Shown here piece after piece: positions 21,241-32,770 of a DNA stretch of 64,000 nucleotides. Numbering within the stretch: position 1 is the stretch's first letter; the number at the start of each line of letters is the position of its first letter. The position numbers and the translations under genes were made by a program. The notes under the pieces were generated by a model. It saw nothing but the letters and a program-made list of their open reading frames with translations, ran no database searches and was not told where the DNA came from. Source of the stretch: Cryptomeria japonica (Eukaryota > Streptophyta > Pinopsida > Cupressales > Cupressaceae); NCBI RefSeq assembly GCF_030272615.1, contig NC_081412.1, forward strand, positions 141,152,747 through 141,216,746, in the 5' to 3' direction.

Positions 21241-22537
21241 CAGGTTTTCAATGATGATGATGATATTTTAAGTTTTCTACATTGTGTAGATGAATATGAA
21301 AATTAGGAGATTGATTTTAGTGCCTTTGTACAAATAGTGGATGATAAAAAAATAATCTTTGGGAAGGAAGTGATTCAATTGAAGACAAATAAAATTTCCA
21401 AAGGTCTTGTTGTCTTAGAGAGGGTGTTTCATAGTCAGGACAAGGCCAAGGTTGTTACTATGGCCCCACACCCTGAGGATTTAGAAGAGGTTAACCTTGG
21501 GACAAAAGGAGCCCCAAGGAAGGTGTATATTGGAACAAAGATATCACCTAGGGTTAGGAAAATGCTAATTGATTTGTTGAGAAAATATAAGCATGTTTTT
21601 GCTTGGTCATATGATGACCTAAAGGCTTATAGGGAAGATTTATTTCAACATGAAATTCCTTTGAAGGAAAATGCTAAGCCTTTTAGATAGAAGCAGAGGC
21701 CTATTAATCCAACCTTAGTACCTAAAATGCAAGAGGAGATTGTCAAGTTAAGAGATGCTAGAATTATAAAACCTATCAGACATTCATCATGGGTATATAA
21801 CTTGGTACCCGTGAGAAAAAAGAATGGAGATATCAGATTGTGTGTTGATTTTAGGAATCTGAATATATCCTCTTTAAAAGACAATTAGCCATTGCCCAAT
21901 ACAGAAGATTGATGCTACAAAGGGTAACAGGGTGTGAGCTCTTGTCTATGATGGATGGATTTTTGGGCTACAACCATGTAATGGTCAAAGAATCAGAATA
22001 GTACAAAACAACATTCACTACACCTTGGGGAACCTATGTTTATATAAGAATGCCTTTTGGTTTAACAAATGCAGGAGTGACATTTCAAAGAGCCATGGAT
22101 GTCACATTTTCTGACATTATAAATGTGTTCTTAGTGTTTTATCAGGATGATTTAATTGCTTACTCCAAGAAGGAAAGTGATCACCATGGTTACCTTGAAA
22201 AAAAAATTGGGAGGGCTATTAAATATGGGATATCTTTAAACCCAAGAAAGTGTGCTTTTGGGGTAACTGAGGGTAAGTTGTTGGGTCACATCATTTCAAA
22301 AGATGGTGTAAGGATTGACCCAAAGAGGGTAGTAGCAATTGACAAGGTCCCTCAGCCCAAAATAGTGAAAGGTATCCAATCTTTCTTTGGGCAGATTAAT
22401 TTTCTAAGAAGGTTTGTCACAAATTTCGTTGAAATCAGTAGGTCTATATCCAAGATGTTGAAGAAGGTGCAAATATAGAATGGGATGAGGAGCCAGTCAA
22501 GGCATTCGAGGAGATCAAGTAGGCTAGGGTGAACTCA
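21241..22537 (+). pseudogene. Reverse transcriptase, giant gypsy element
   Basis: The connector (LLRKYKHVFAWSYDDLKAY) leads to the RT core: PFR, a TAG at 21688-21690 where relatives have a Gln or Arg, KQRPINP, VPVRKKNGDIRLCVDFRNLN, then a frameshift zone 21880-22050. It resumes with [17 protein letters not shown] and the catalytic FYQDDLIAYS (YxDD box with Gln), CAFGVTEGKLLGHIIS and the RT thumb FFGQINFLRRFV. The end is cut by the inverted-repeat insertion at 22538. Several stops and at least one frameshift make it non-functional. Confidence 0.85.
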
Positions 22538-23498
22538 CAATACTGGTTCCGACTTTTTGGTACATCTTGATTTTTGCTGAAATCATACATTTTTTAGAAA
22601 ATATAATGATTTAAGCTTTAAGAGGTCCCATTTAAAGTAATTAATTGAAGAGAGTTAGATAAAAGGCTCTTAGATCAAAATTTATTGGAGAGAACCTCTC
22701 TACTTATAAATTATACGTGAAATGAAGTCTCCTTTGCATCTATCAAATGTTGATAAAAAAAAGAATTTTAGATTACCTTTTGGTGGGTCAAATGCATTCA
22801 TTTAGAAGTTTTGTTTTTTAAAGTATTTTTTCCTTATTATAAACTTTCCAAATAGTATAATTTTAAATATATTTAATTTCATTAATATATTTTGGTTTTA
22901 TTTTATATGAATGTAGGTTTTTCACTGAATATAAGCTTCTCTATTCAATGCATTGGGAAAAATAGTAAAATAATTCAAAGAAATTCTTAAAAATATATAT
23001 GCCCTAGGTATTGATGTCTTTTTTCGAACAAAAAAATAAATTGAATTGTGATATATATGGAACAAGTTATGTGTTCAAATGTACACCTATATGTAAATTA
23101 TAATTAGTCGGACATCAAAACTAAATAAAATGAAAAATATTGAACATATCAATATCAAACCAACTGCATGCCCTGGGTATTGATGTTACAAACCAAAATT
23201 CAAGAGAATTAAGTTTGTATCATTTATAGAAAAAAAGTTATGCATTTCAGGATGTACATCACTCTTTAAAAATGTTGTTTGCTATAAAAAACTACTTTTT
23301 GAGGGAGATGGAAAAATCAATAAAATTTTATTTAAAATTAAAAAAAAAAATATTTAGAATCTACAAACAAGATGTTATAAATAACTAGTTTACATCATCT
23401 TCAAATTATTAATGGTTTAAAAGTTATACATGTCGAGGTTTGTTTTCAAAATGTTCATCTAAGTGTCAAAGTTGGTCAAAAAGTGGGAACCAGTATTG
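22538..23498. mobile_element. 961-bp non-autonomous DNA transposon (hAT-like, tentative)
   Basis: The ends CAATACTGGTTCCGACTTTTTGG and its near-perfect inverse at 23475-23498 form terminal inverted repeats of about 23 bp. The flanks TGAACTCA (22530-22537) and TGAGTTCA (23499-23506) look like an 8-bp target duplication with two changes. Cutting the insert out restores the gypsy reading frame across VNSPVIKNA. The interior is AT-rich with no coding frame. An 8-bp duplication and CA-type ends favour hAT, but the family call is tentative. Confidence 0.7.
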
Positions 23499-23506
23499 TG
23501 AGTTCA

Positions 23507-23920
23507 CCTGTTATTAAGAATGCACATGTTCTGAAGACACCTGATTACGACAAACCTATGCGGAGTTTTTCGTTCACATCTTTTCATACTGTTGTTGTTG
23601 TATTGTTGCAAAAGAACTCAGAAGGTTTTGAACAACCTATAGCATTTTTTAGTAAATCCTTGCAAGCTGTAGAGATAAAGTATGATTTAAATGAGAAGCA
23701 GTCCTATACACTAGTGAAGGCAATTAAAGATTTTAGGAGTTACTTGATGGGAGTAACAGTGGTTGCATATGTGCCTAGTGCTGAAATCAAAGATATTTTC
23801 ACACAACAAGAAGTGTCTAGAAGAAGATGCAGATGGATCAATAGGATCAAAGAATTTAATATTGATATCCAAATCACTAAGTTAGTGAGAGGACAAGGGT
23901 TGGCAAAATTAATGCCCTAG
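23507..23920 (+). pseudogene. RNase H domain of RT, giant gypsy element
   Basis: After the insertion the polyprotein resumes with SPVIKNAHVLKTPDYDKPM, then VVVVLLQKNSEGFEQPIAFFSKSLQ, KYDLNEKQSYTLVKAIKDFRSYLMG and RWINRIKEFNIDIQI. This is the standard gypsy RNase H that follows RT. The usual catalytic FDAS region reads SFTSF and is degraded. It ends at LAKLMP followed by a TAG at 23918-23920, 50 bases before the copia insertion. Confidence 0.75.
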
Positions 23921-23970
23921 AGTAATTTGGACGCCAATCAAATAAATATTGTGGAAGAAGAACACAGATC

Positions 23971-25366
23971 TGATGAATAATGATAAACAAAAAATACCCT
24001 AACTGGTACTGAGAGGGGGGAGGGGGTGAATCAGTACATACAAAAAATTCTCAACAACTTATCAAGTTAAAACTATGCTAACTGGTTGTCTTCATCACTG
24101 AACTTAACCATGGCAATACCGGTTAAACACAGTAAGACTTCAGACAACAAAACTAGTAAAATTGAATACTTCAAATAACATTCAACACTTGATAACTACT
24201 TCACCAATATACATAAGCATGTGTTGTATTAGTAATACCATAACCATTAGCTTTGCATGCATATTCACCTAAACAAAGATTGCTTAAACATCACATGAAA
24301 AATGCACAACTCATGACACAAATTTTTCACATGGAAACCCAAATGGGAAAAACCACAGTGGGGATGAATACCCACAAGCTTGTTTCTGAAATCTTTTGAA
24401 GCTTGCTCTGTTAGGAGCCTAGTCTGGTTAAAGACTTTACAATAAGGTTTTGTTAGGAACCGATCCTATTAAAGATCACCCGGTTAAGGGATGGCTGTAT
24501 ACCCTGTTAAAAGTTGAAACCCTATTAAAGGTTACCTTGCTAGAGGATTTGAAGAACTCAATGATCTTGAGTCACCTGGTTAGAGGATTTACAATAAGCC
24601 TGTTAAAGCTACCCAGTAAAGGGATTTTCCTACTGTTGAAATGGTTAGAAGACAATAGGTAAAGCTCTGATCTGATAACAACACTACATGCTAAGGCAGA
24701 TCCCTTCCAGCTCCTCTACTCTGCAATCACACTTTGCAGTTTTCCACTCACTGGTCTGGCAAGTATCTCATCACTCAGATACAAACACAACATTTGCCAA
24801 GACTTACAATATCAAAACTCATCGACCTTATAGAGAACAATTTGGTTGGTAGCATAAACCCTAAACCCTAAACATTTTAGGTTTACAATTACAAGTGGTC
24901 CAATCCTAACAATTCAAACACTTTGCATAGAATAAAACAATCTCAAATAGATCACAAGTCATTTTGCATCATCCATTCTTCACCACATATGGAAATCAGT
25001 AACCCATCATGCTCTCTTCACATACCAGTAAGAAGAATGTTCATTCTCGAGGTAGACATTTAATGCAATCGATCTTCACATGCAAGATCCTCAAGGAAAT
25101 CCTTCACATGCACAAAAATGATGTGGCATCTCGATCTCATCCTCATCTCTTAGCTAACTCATCACAGAATGTCATTGGTTGCATCGTACAAGCTAGATTG
25201 CCAAACCAGAAACCCTAGAGCTGAGACTACCAACTGATAATCACACTTAGTGAAACCCTGACACCGGTCCACTACATCTCTTCATACCGGTTCACCTGTA
25301 CTTGTTGACATCAATGACAACATACATTATCATCATATCATCATATCGGTTCATCATATGCCAACA
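23971..25366 (-). repeat. 3' LTR of the nested copia element (1,396 bp)
   Basis: It pairs with 29751-31194. It has the TGATGAATAATGA end (plus strand) and the ATGCCAACA end. It holds a short CCCTAAACCCTAAAC word near 24858, also present in the other LTR, which is not a telomere array. Confidence 0.92.
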
Positions 25367-25382
25367 ATCTCCCCCTTTGGCA
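25367..25382 (-). other. Polypurine tract of the nested copia element
   Basis: On the minus strand TGCCAAAGGGGGAGAT abuts the TGTTGGC start of the 3' LTR. Confidence 0.85.
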
Positions 25383-25580
25383 TTGATGGCAATACTCAGT
25401 GTAGTATTTCAACTATAAACATCATAGACCAATGCAACTATAACATATATCTTCATCATCAGATATCTTCTCCCCCTTTGACAACAATGCCAAAGTGGAG
25501 GCACAAGATTCCATTCTCCACTATGCTGCTCCCCCTATGGAGTAGCATCCTTCAATACATCAATCCTGAAAGATTTGACA

Positions 25581-26198
25581 CTATAATACCTGATTGATGT
25601 GGAGCACAAAACTTTGGTTTACTTCATGAAGGGGTAGAACCCCTAATTCACCTCTCAAATAGGTAAATGTAGTCTTTGGTAAGGGCTTAGTGAATATGTC
25701 CGCTAGTTGCTCCTTACTGGAAACATGATCTAATACAACCTCTTTGCTTTGAACCTTCTCTCTCAAGAAATGATACTTGAGCTCAATTTTCTTAGTTCTA
25801 GCATGCAATACCAGATTCTTAGAAATATTTATTGCACTTGTGTTGCCTCAAAATATACTCACTGGTTCAGATATAGGTACTTTGAAACCATCCAATACAT
25901 GTTTCATCTAGATTGCTTGAGTGTAGTTCATAAATGCTGCCACATACTTTGCTTCAGCTGTAGACTAGGAAGTACAACTCTACTTCTTACTCATCCATGA
26001 GACTAGTCTTCCACCAAGAAAGAATGCTCCACCAGTTGTGCTCTTTTGGTCATCCACATTACTTGCCCAATCTGCATCGGTAAACACTTTGAGATTAAAA
26101 TCACCATTGTATGGATACCATAATCCATAATCAACTGTCCCTTTCAAGTATCTAAGAATCCTCTTGACTTCTACCAGGTGGGATTCTCTTGGACTTTT
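25581..26198 (-). pseudogene. Copia RNase H (nested element)
   Basis: The minus strand reads RYLKGTVDYGLWYP, FTDADWASN, STTGGAFFLGGRLVSWMSKK, a stop, SCTS, AEAKYVAA, NTSAINISKNLVLHARTKKIELKYHFLRE and the end signature EQLADIFTKPLPKTTFTYLRGELGV. The last 75 codons (25808-25581) are open; upstream there are at least four stops. It has the usual copia RNase H layout, and the YCDN motif is lost (F, stop, GN). Confidence 0.8.
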
Positions 26199-27149
26199 CT
26201 AAAAATGGGCCACAATGCCCACTGCATGAGCGATATCCGGTCTACTGTGTACCACATAGTGCAGCTTATTGATCATTGACCAACACTCCTTCTCATTCAC
26301 CAACCCTGAATCATCTTCCTTAGTCAATTTGCAGCTGGTCACCATCGGTGTACCAACCGGTTTTCTCTCCTCCATGCTAAAGGTTGTCAATACCTCTTTG
26401 ACATACTTGGACTGGGTAATAAAGACACCCTCTTTGATCTACTAAATCTATAGACCAATGAAGAACTCTATAGCTCCAATCAGAGACATCTCAAACTCTT
26501 TCTTCATTTCATCTACAAATACATGGCTCATTTCATCATCTCCTCCAAAGATTATGTCATCTACAAACACTTCACAGATCAGAATCTGATCACCTTTAGA
26601 TTTCAGGTAGATGTTGTTGTCCTCACTTATTCCTTGAAATCCTATTTTCACAAGATGAGAGTGTAACCATTCATACCATGCCCTTGGTGCTTATTTCAAT
26701 CCATACAAGGCCTTGTGTAATCTAAACACCATGTTACTATCTTTTGATAAGGCAAACCCATCCGGTTGCTCAATATACATTTCCTCTTCTAGGATTCCAT
26801 TCAAGAATGCAAACTTTACATCCATCTGGTATACCTTGAATCCCTTAAATGCTACAAATGCAAGTAGCATTCGAACACCTTCCAGTCTAGCCACTGGGGC
26901 AAAGGTTTATCCATAGTCTTCTCCTTCTTCCTGAGCATATCCCTTTCATACAAGTCTTGTCTTTTTCCTTACAACTATGCCTTCTTCATCCAACTTATTC
27001 CTAAAGACCCATTTGGTACCTATGACATTCTTGTGTTCCAGTCTAGGTACCAAAGACCATGTTGCATTATTTTCTATCTGGTCCAACTCCTCTTCCATTG
27101 CCTTAATCCAGTCTTCATCTGTAAGTGCCTCTCTAGTAGTCAGGCTCAA
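26199..27149 (-). pseudogene. Copia reverse transcriptase (nested element)
   Basis: Pieces in order on the minus strand: EALTDEDWIKAMEEELDQIENNATW and IGTKWVFRNKLDEEG (27149-26946). Next come [27 protein letters not shown] and KALYGLK (26894-26691), a stop, then the catalytic FVDDIIFGGDDE (26651-26448), and KPVGTPMVTSCKL with SRPDIAHAVGIVAHF (26390-26199). These are the standard copia RT blocks, with the FVDD active site kept. Four or more stops separate the pieces. Confidence 0.85.
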
Positions 27150-28500
27150 ATTTAGAAATCATGCAAGAGTTATCTTTCACCTTTCTTCTTGTGAGTATCC
27201 CTGCATCTTTATCTCCTATGTTCTTCTTCGGATCATGATGTAGTTTCACATATCTAGGAATGACTCTAGCTAGTTCTGCTTTCTTTTCTTCTTCTTCTTC
27301 TTCTTCTCCATATTCTTCTTCACCTACTGCAACTTCTACCAGTATAAGAACACTGAGGTCTTTTCTTGTTTCTTTCTTAACCAGCTCTCAGAAGGCTACA
27401 CCTGGTTCATCTTCCACTTGCTCATTGCAGGTTTTCTCAAGCTCCTCAGGAGATTCATCAACCCTGACATTGATACTCTCAACAATTTTCTGAGTCCTAT
27501 TGTTGTAGCACTTGAGAGCTTTGCTCTTAGTGGAATATCCCATAAATATTCCTTCATCACATTTAGCATCAAACTTTCTCAGATGCTCACCTCTCTTGAT
27601 ATAACACTTACTGTCAAATAATTTAAAATAACTTACAGTGGGAGTTTTCTTAGACTAGTACTCATAAGGGGTTTAATATTTACCTTTCTTGATAAGTACC
27701 CAGTTCATAGTATAGACTGCGGTGCTCACTGCTTCTCTCCAAAAAGTATGAGCAACCTTTCCTTGGATCAACATTGTTCTGGCTGCTTCAATTATAGTCT
27801 TGTTATTCCTTTCTTCTATGCCATTATGTTGTGGTGTCCTTGGGGCAAACAACTACCTCTTGATACCATTTTCTTCATAGTACTTGTTGAATTCATCAGA
27901 AGTGAATTCACCTCCTTGATCAGTTCTTAGGCATTTATCCTTTGACCACTTTCCTTCTATACCAATTCTCTAAAGGCTTTGAACTTTCCAAATGCCCCAG
28001 ACTTGTCTTTCAAGAATTTGACCCACACTTGAGCAGTCGTCAGTAAGAATCATGAAATACCTATCTCCCTGAATACTTCTAGTTTTCATTGGACCACACA
28101 GATTGGTGTGCACAAGATCAAGTAAGTTCTCTGCTGAAAAAGACTTACCTTTGAAAGTTGAGGAAGACATCTTCCCAAGTTGGTATTCTTTGCACAAATA
28201 ATTCTTTGGTTTGTTCAGCAAAGGAAATCCTCTTACTGCCTTGTTCTTACTCGCCTTTACAATATTATCAAAATTCATATGACAAAGTCTCCTATGCCAT
28301 ATCTAGTTGTCATCAAAATTTGCCACCAAACACTGACTCATATTGGCATTCAATTGAAACAAGTTACCTCTGGTCTGCTTACCAGTGGCAATAAGTTCAT
28401 CACTCTTTCCAATTATACTGCAGACTCCACCTTTGAACTCCAACATGAGTCCTTTGTCATTTAGCTGAGCAACACTCAAAAGGTTATTCTTAAGACCTTC
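27150..28500 (-). pseudogene. Copia integrase (nested element)
   Basis: The pre-integrase segment carries HRRLCHMNFDNIVK and LCKEYQLGKM. In the zinc-binding HHCC motif the last Cys is Tyr. The core follows with FMILTDDCS (first Asp), then a shifted region with TDQGGEFTS (second Asp) and TPQHNGIEERNNKT (Glu), and the C-terminal YFKLFDSKCYIKRG and ESINVRVDE. The Asp-Asp-Glu residues are readable but the frame is broken several times. The acidic Glu-rich run at 27270-27330 separates integrase from RT. Confidence 0.8.
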
Positions 28501-28503
28501 TAC

Positions 28504-28875
28504 CTAGTAGACATCATCCACACTTCTCTTTCCATTCAGTGAGATGGATCCTTTACCTTTCACCAAGTATGGTGCATCATTGCCAAAATGGCCAACACCT
28601 CCATCATATTCTTCCAAAGACAAAAACTTTCTTCGGTCACCAGTCATGTGGTGAGAACACCCACTATCAATAATCCACTCATTATAGTTGTCAATGTGAG
28701 AGAAAAGGGCTTTCTTGTCAGACACTTCTTCCTTTACAGCTACAAACACTATGTCCTCATTCTCTTCATCCTCAGATTCTTCATCAGTGACACCTTCCGT
28801 TAACTGTAACATGACAATTTCTCCTACTTCCTCCTTTATACTTTCTAAACCTCTTTGGTTTATCCTTATTGTCAT
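28504..28875 (-). pseudogene. Copia aspartic protease (nested element)
   Basis: NEWIIDSGCSHHMTGDRRKF is the copia protease signature with active-site D-S-G intact. It is preceded by an acidic segment and followed by VGHFGNDAPYLVKGKGSISL. The 123-codon frame is open. Gag lies just upstream on the minus strand in another frame. Confidence 0.85.
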
Positions 28876-29679
28876 TGTTAAAGCTCTTATTGTAGGAAAA
28901 ACATTTTAAAGGAAACTTACCTTTATATTTTTTGGTTCCTTTTGGAAGTCTTTTGGCAAGAAGAGCTTCAAACTCCATCAGAATCTCTTCATCATCCATA
29001 TCTCTATTCATAACTGGTACTTACTTCTTTTCCTTTTCTGGTTGGTGCAACAAATTCTCTAAAGGCCGACTCAGTCTTCTGAACACTACCATCATAGCTA
29101 TTCAACTCATATGCAGTCAAATTTGCAATGATAGTCTAAGGATACCTTGGTTTTGTCGATAGACCTTAGCTCCTAAATAGTAGCAACTCTGATTGCATAG
29201 ACAAGTAACAATGATCTCAAAAATTTACTGACAATGGTGGCATCATCAATTGTTCCACCAGTGCTCTTGATATCTCCAACCACAGTCTTGATCCTTATGC
29301 CATATTGCTGAATGGTCTCTCCTTCAACCATCCTCATGTCTTCAAATTTTCCTCTAAGGCTTTCTTCCTTAGCTTGCTTGACATTTTCATCACCGCCATA
29401 AATGGTTTCCAGTGTGTCCCATACATCCTTAGGAGTTTCCTTATCTTGTACATCAATGAACTTGATACTGGACAAGTTGCTAATAAGGGCTTCCACGACT
29501 TGCCCATTTTCTTGAATCTCTCTTTTCTGATCATCGGTTAGAGTGCTAGTGGGGATTACATAGACATTCTCAACATAGCTCCAATGTTGAGCACCCAAAC
29601 TCTTGATATAAATCTTCATTCTATCCTTCCATATTTTGAAGTTATATCTATTGAACTTAGGACCATCCCTCTTCATCAT
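28784..29679 (-). pseudogene. Copia gag (nested element)
   Basis: The N-terminal 168 codons (29679-29173) are open: FNRYNFKIWKDRMKIYIKS, QENGQVVEALISNLSSIKFIDVQD, KDVWDTLETIYGG, GKFEDMRMVEGETIQQYGIRI. This is the copia gag (UBN2-like) pattern. The C-terminal part (29011-28784) holds LAKRLPKGTKKYKGKFPLKCFSYNKSF, where the CCHC knuckle should be C-F-x-C; the second Cys is Tyr or Asn. The start is the ATG at 29679, about 70 bases inside the LTR. Confidence 0.8.
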
Positions 29680-29734
29680 TAAAGAAAGATCTTTTACCTC
29701 AAGCGGTTAAGGTTATACCACCGAGGTCCTGGAG

Positions 29735-29750
29735 TTGCTCTGATACCAAT
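29735..29750 (-). other. Primer-binding site of the nested copia element
   Basis: On the minus strand ATTGGTATCAGAGCAACT follows the LTR end directly; it matches the 3' end complement of initiator Met tRNA. Confidence 0.85.
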
Positions 29751-31194
29751 TGATGAATAATGATGAACAACAAATACCCTAACTAGTACTGAGAGGGGGG
29801 GGGGTGAATCAATACATACAAAAACTTCTCAACAACTTATCAAGTGAAAACAATGCTAACCGGTTGTCTTCATCACTGAACTTAACCATGAGAATACCGA
29901 TTAAACACAATAAGATTTCAGACATCAAAACTAGTAAAACTGAATACTTCAAATAACATTCAACACTTGATAACTACTTCACCAATATACATATGCATGT
30001 GTTGTATCAATAATACCATAACCATTAGCTTTGCATGCATATTCACCTAAACAAATACTGCTTAAACATCACATGAAAAATGCACAACTCATGACACATG
30101 GATTTTTCATGTGGAAACCCAAATGGGAAAAATCACGGTGGGGATGAATACCCACAAGCTTATTTTTGAACTCTTGTGAAGCTCACTCTATTAGGAGCCT
30201 AGTCTAGTTAAATAATTTATAATAAGGTTCTGTTAGGAATAGATCCTGTTAAAGATCATCCAATTAAGGGATGGCTATATACGCTATTAAAGGTTGAAAC
30301 CCTGTTAAAGGTTACCTTGCTAGAGGATTTAAAGAACTCAATGATCTTAAGTCACCTGGTTAGAGAATTTACAATTATCCTGTTAAAGCTACCCGGTAAA
30401 GGGATTTTCCTACTGTTGAAATGGCTAGAAGATAATAGGTAAAGCTCTAATCTGATAACAACACTACATGCTATGGCTAATCCCTTTTAGCTCCTCTACT
30501 CTGCAATCACACTTTGTAGTTTTCCACTCATTGCTCTAGAAATTATCTCATCACTCAGATACAAACACAACATTTTCCAACACTTACAATATCAAAACTC
30601 ATCGACCTTATAGACAATAATTAGGTCAGTAGCATAAACCCTAAACCCTAAACATTTTAGGTTTACAATTACAAGCGGTCCAATCTTGACCATTCAAACA
30701 CTTTGCATAGAATAAAACAATCTCAAATAGATCACAAGTCATTCTGGATCTTCCTTTCTTCACTGTATATGGAAATCAGTAACCCATCACGCTCTCTTCA
30801 CATATCGCTAAGAAGAATGTTCATTCCTGAGGTAGACATTTAATGCAATTGATCTTCACATGCAAGATCCTAAAGGAAATCCTTCACATGCACAAAACTG
30901 ATGTGGCATCTTGATCTCATCCTCATCTCTTAGCTAACTCATCACAGAATGTCACCGATTTCATCGCACAAGCTAGATTGCCAAACCAGAAATCCTAGAG
31001 ATGAGACTACCAACTGGTAGTCACACTTAGTGAAAACCTGACACCGGTCCACTACATCTCTTCATACCAATTCTCCTACTTGAACATCAATAACAAATTC
31101 TTCCAATCTTCATACCAGTTCACCTGTACTTATTGACATCAATGACACCATACATTATCATCATATCATCATACCAGTTCATCATATGCCAACA
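29751..31194 (-). repeat. 5' LTR of the nested copia element (1,444 bp)
   Basis: It pairs with 23971-25366. It is longer because of a partly duplicated stretch near 31075-31125 with TTCATACCAATTCTCC and TTCATACCAGTTCACC. Confidence 0.92.
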
Positions 31195-31414
31195 AGATCT
31201 TATATCTGTGACATGGATGACTGTAAATGGTATGATGATATCATATACTATTTGTAGAGGATGAAATGTCTTAAAGACATGAGTGATAATAAAAGAAGGA
31301 TATTAAAATTACATGCTATCAAATATGCCATAGTTAATGGCAAAATTTGGTGGAGGAATAGTGATGGTGTCATGCTAAAATGTGTTGATCGGGATCAAGC
31401 TTAGAAGTTATTGT

Positions 31415-32485
31415 CTGAATTGCATAGTGGAGTTTGTGGAGGGCATTATATGGCCAAGAAAACTGCACACAAGATATTAAGGGTTGGGTTTTGGTGGCCA
31501 ACAATTTTCAAGGATGCACATCAACTAGTCAAGTAATGTGATCCATGCCAAAGATTTTTTAGGAAAATTAAAATTTTCAAGGAATCTGCCATTAAGACCT
31601 GTAAATGTGTAGGCTCCATTCCAGCAATGGGGTATAGATTTCATTGGAGGGATAGCATGTAAATCTAGTAGTGGTCATTCTTGGATTTTAGTGGCCACTG
31701 ATTTTTTCACTAAGTGGGTTGAAGCCATACCTACTATAAAAACAACAAGTAAGGTGGTAATTTATTTTCTCACACATAATATATTGACTAGATTTGGATG
31801 TCCAGAGGGGATAGTCTCTGATAATGCCATGAGTTTAAGGTTAGAGGAATATGAAAACTTGTGCAACAAATATGGTATCCAAATCTCATATTCATCACCT
31901 TACCACCCACAAGGAAATGGGCAAGCTGAATCAAGCAATAAAAGTTTGATGAAGATCATCAAAAGAATCCTAGAGAAAAACAAAAAGGCTTGGGATTCAA
32001 AGATAAGATTAACAGTTTGGGTAGACAAGGTAACAATTAAGAAAGCAATTGGATGTGCATATTTTGATTTGGTATATGGTATGCATGCAAGGTTACCCCA
32101 AAACAACCTGATGGAGATGTATAAGTTTATCCAAACTTATGACAATGACATAGATGATGATATGCAGTTGAGGATTGAGGCTTTAATGGAACTAGATGAA
32201 ACTAGAATAGAAGCTAGTACTAGGAATACAAAGTTATAGATGCAAGTTAAAAACTTGTATGAGAAAAGAGAAACTACAAGAACTTTTCAAATTAATGATT
32301 TGGTTTTGATGTGGAATGCCAGATTAGAAGACAAGGGAAAACATGGCAAGTTTGATGCCATTTGGCTGGGCCTATATCTGATCTAAAGCAAATGGGGAGA
32401 AGATTCATGTATTCTCTAAGATGTAAATGGTGACGCTCTTGAATTGCTTGTTCATGGACAATTCTTCAAGCTCTACTTTTCTTAA
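31415..32485 (+). pseudogene. Integrase, giant gypsy element
   Basis: The domain resumes after the copia insertion. The zinc-binding part shows LSELHSGVCGGHYMAKKTAH, then GFWWPTIFKDAHQLVK, a stop and CDPCQ, i.e. HHCC. The catalytic core has WGIDFIGG, VATDFFTKWVEAIP, GIVSDNAMS and HPQGNGQAESSNKSL, so the Asp-Asp-Glu triad can be read. The 182-codon frame 31691-32239 is open; stops lie before and after it. The tail runs NDLVLMWNARLEDKGKHGKF and VHGQFFKLYFS then TAA at 32483. The 3' LTR begins 160 bases later; I see no clear polypurine tract in between. Confidence 0.85.
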
Positions 32486-32762
32486 AAGTATTTATTATCC
32501 ATGAGCATTAGTTTGGTTTTGTACATATTAATGTAGTTTCCTTTTCTGTTGAAGTTACCTTGTCTAGGTACAAATTGGTCTGCTTCACCAAAGATTTTGG
32601 TTTCTCACCTCATTTATGTCAAATGAACGTCCCCAACTAGAGCCACTAATAGGACCTAAAATCATGTCTTGCAAAATTTTGGTCATTCTAGTTTTATTGT
32701 GCCCTGTGTCAAGGTTTCAAGATTTAGTGTTTTAGGGGTTGTGATTTCTAATTAATTCTTGA

Positions 32763-32770
32763 TATAAAAG
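32763..32770 (+). promoter_or_regulatory. TATA box 1 of the 3' LTR
   Basis: TATAAAAG, the counterpart of 10870-10877, about 1,240 bases before the copy C start codon. Confidence 0.35.

Larger units (their letters stand above)
23971..31194 (-). mobile_element. Nested Ty1-copia element, complete structure
   Basis: It is flanked by AGATC at 23966-23970 and AGATC at 31195-31199, a perfect 5-bp duplication. It sits in the giant element between RNase H and integrase. LTRs are 23971-25366 (3' LTR) and 29751-31194 (5' LTR); in sense orientation they start TGTTGGCATATGATG. Order on the minus strand is PBS, gag, protease, integrase, RT, RNase H, polypurine tract, the copia order. Its two LTRs differ by eye at about one base in twelve in the first 200, plus a 48-bp length difference. 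The pol frame is broken by many stops. Confidence 0.93.

Noticed and set aside
24858-24874. CCCTAAACCCTAAAC, plant telomere-like word (also near 30640)
   Set aside because: Only two units, present at the same place in both copia LTRs; it is part of the LTR, not a telomere or interstitial array.
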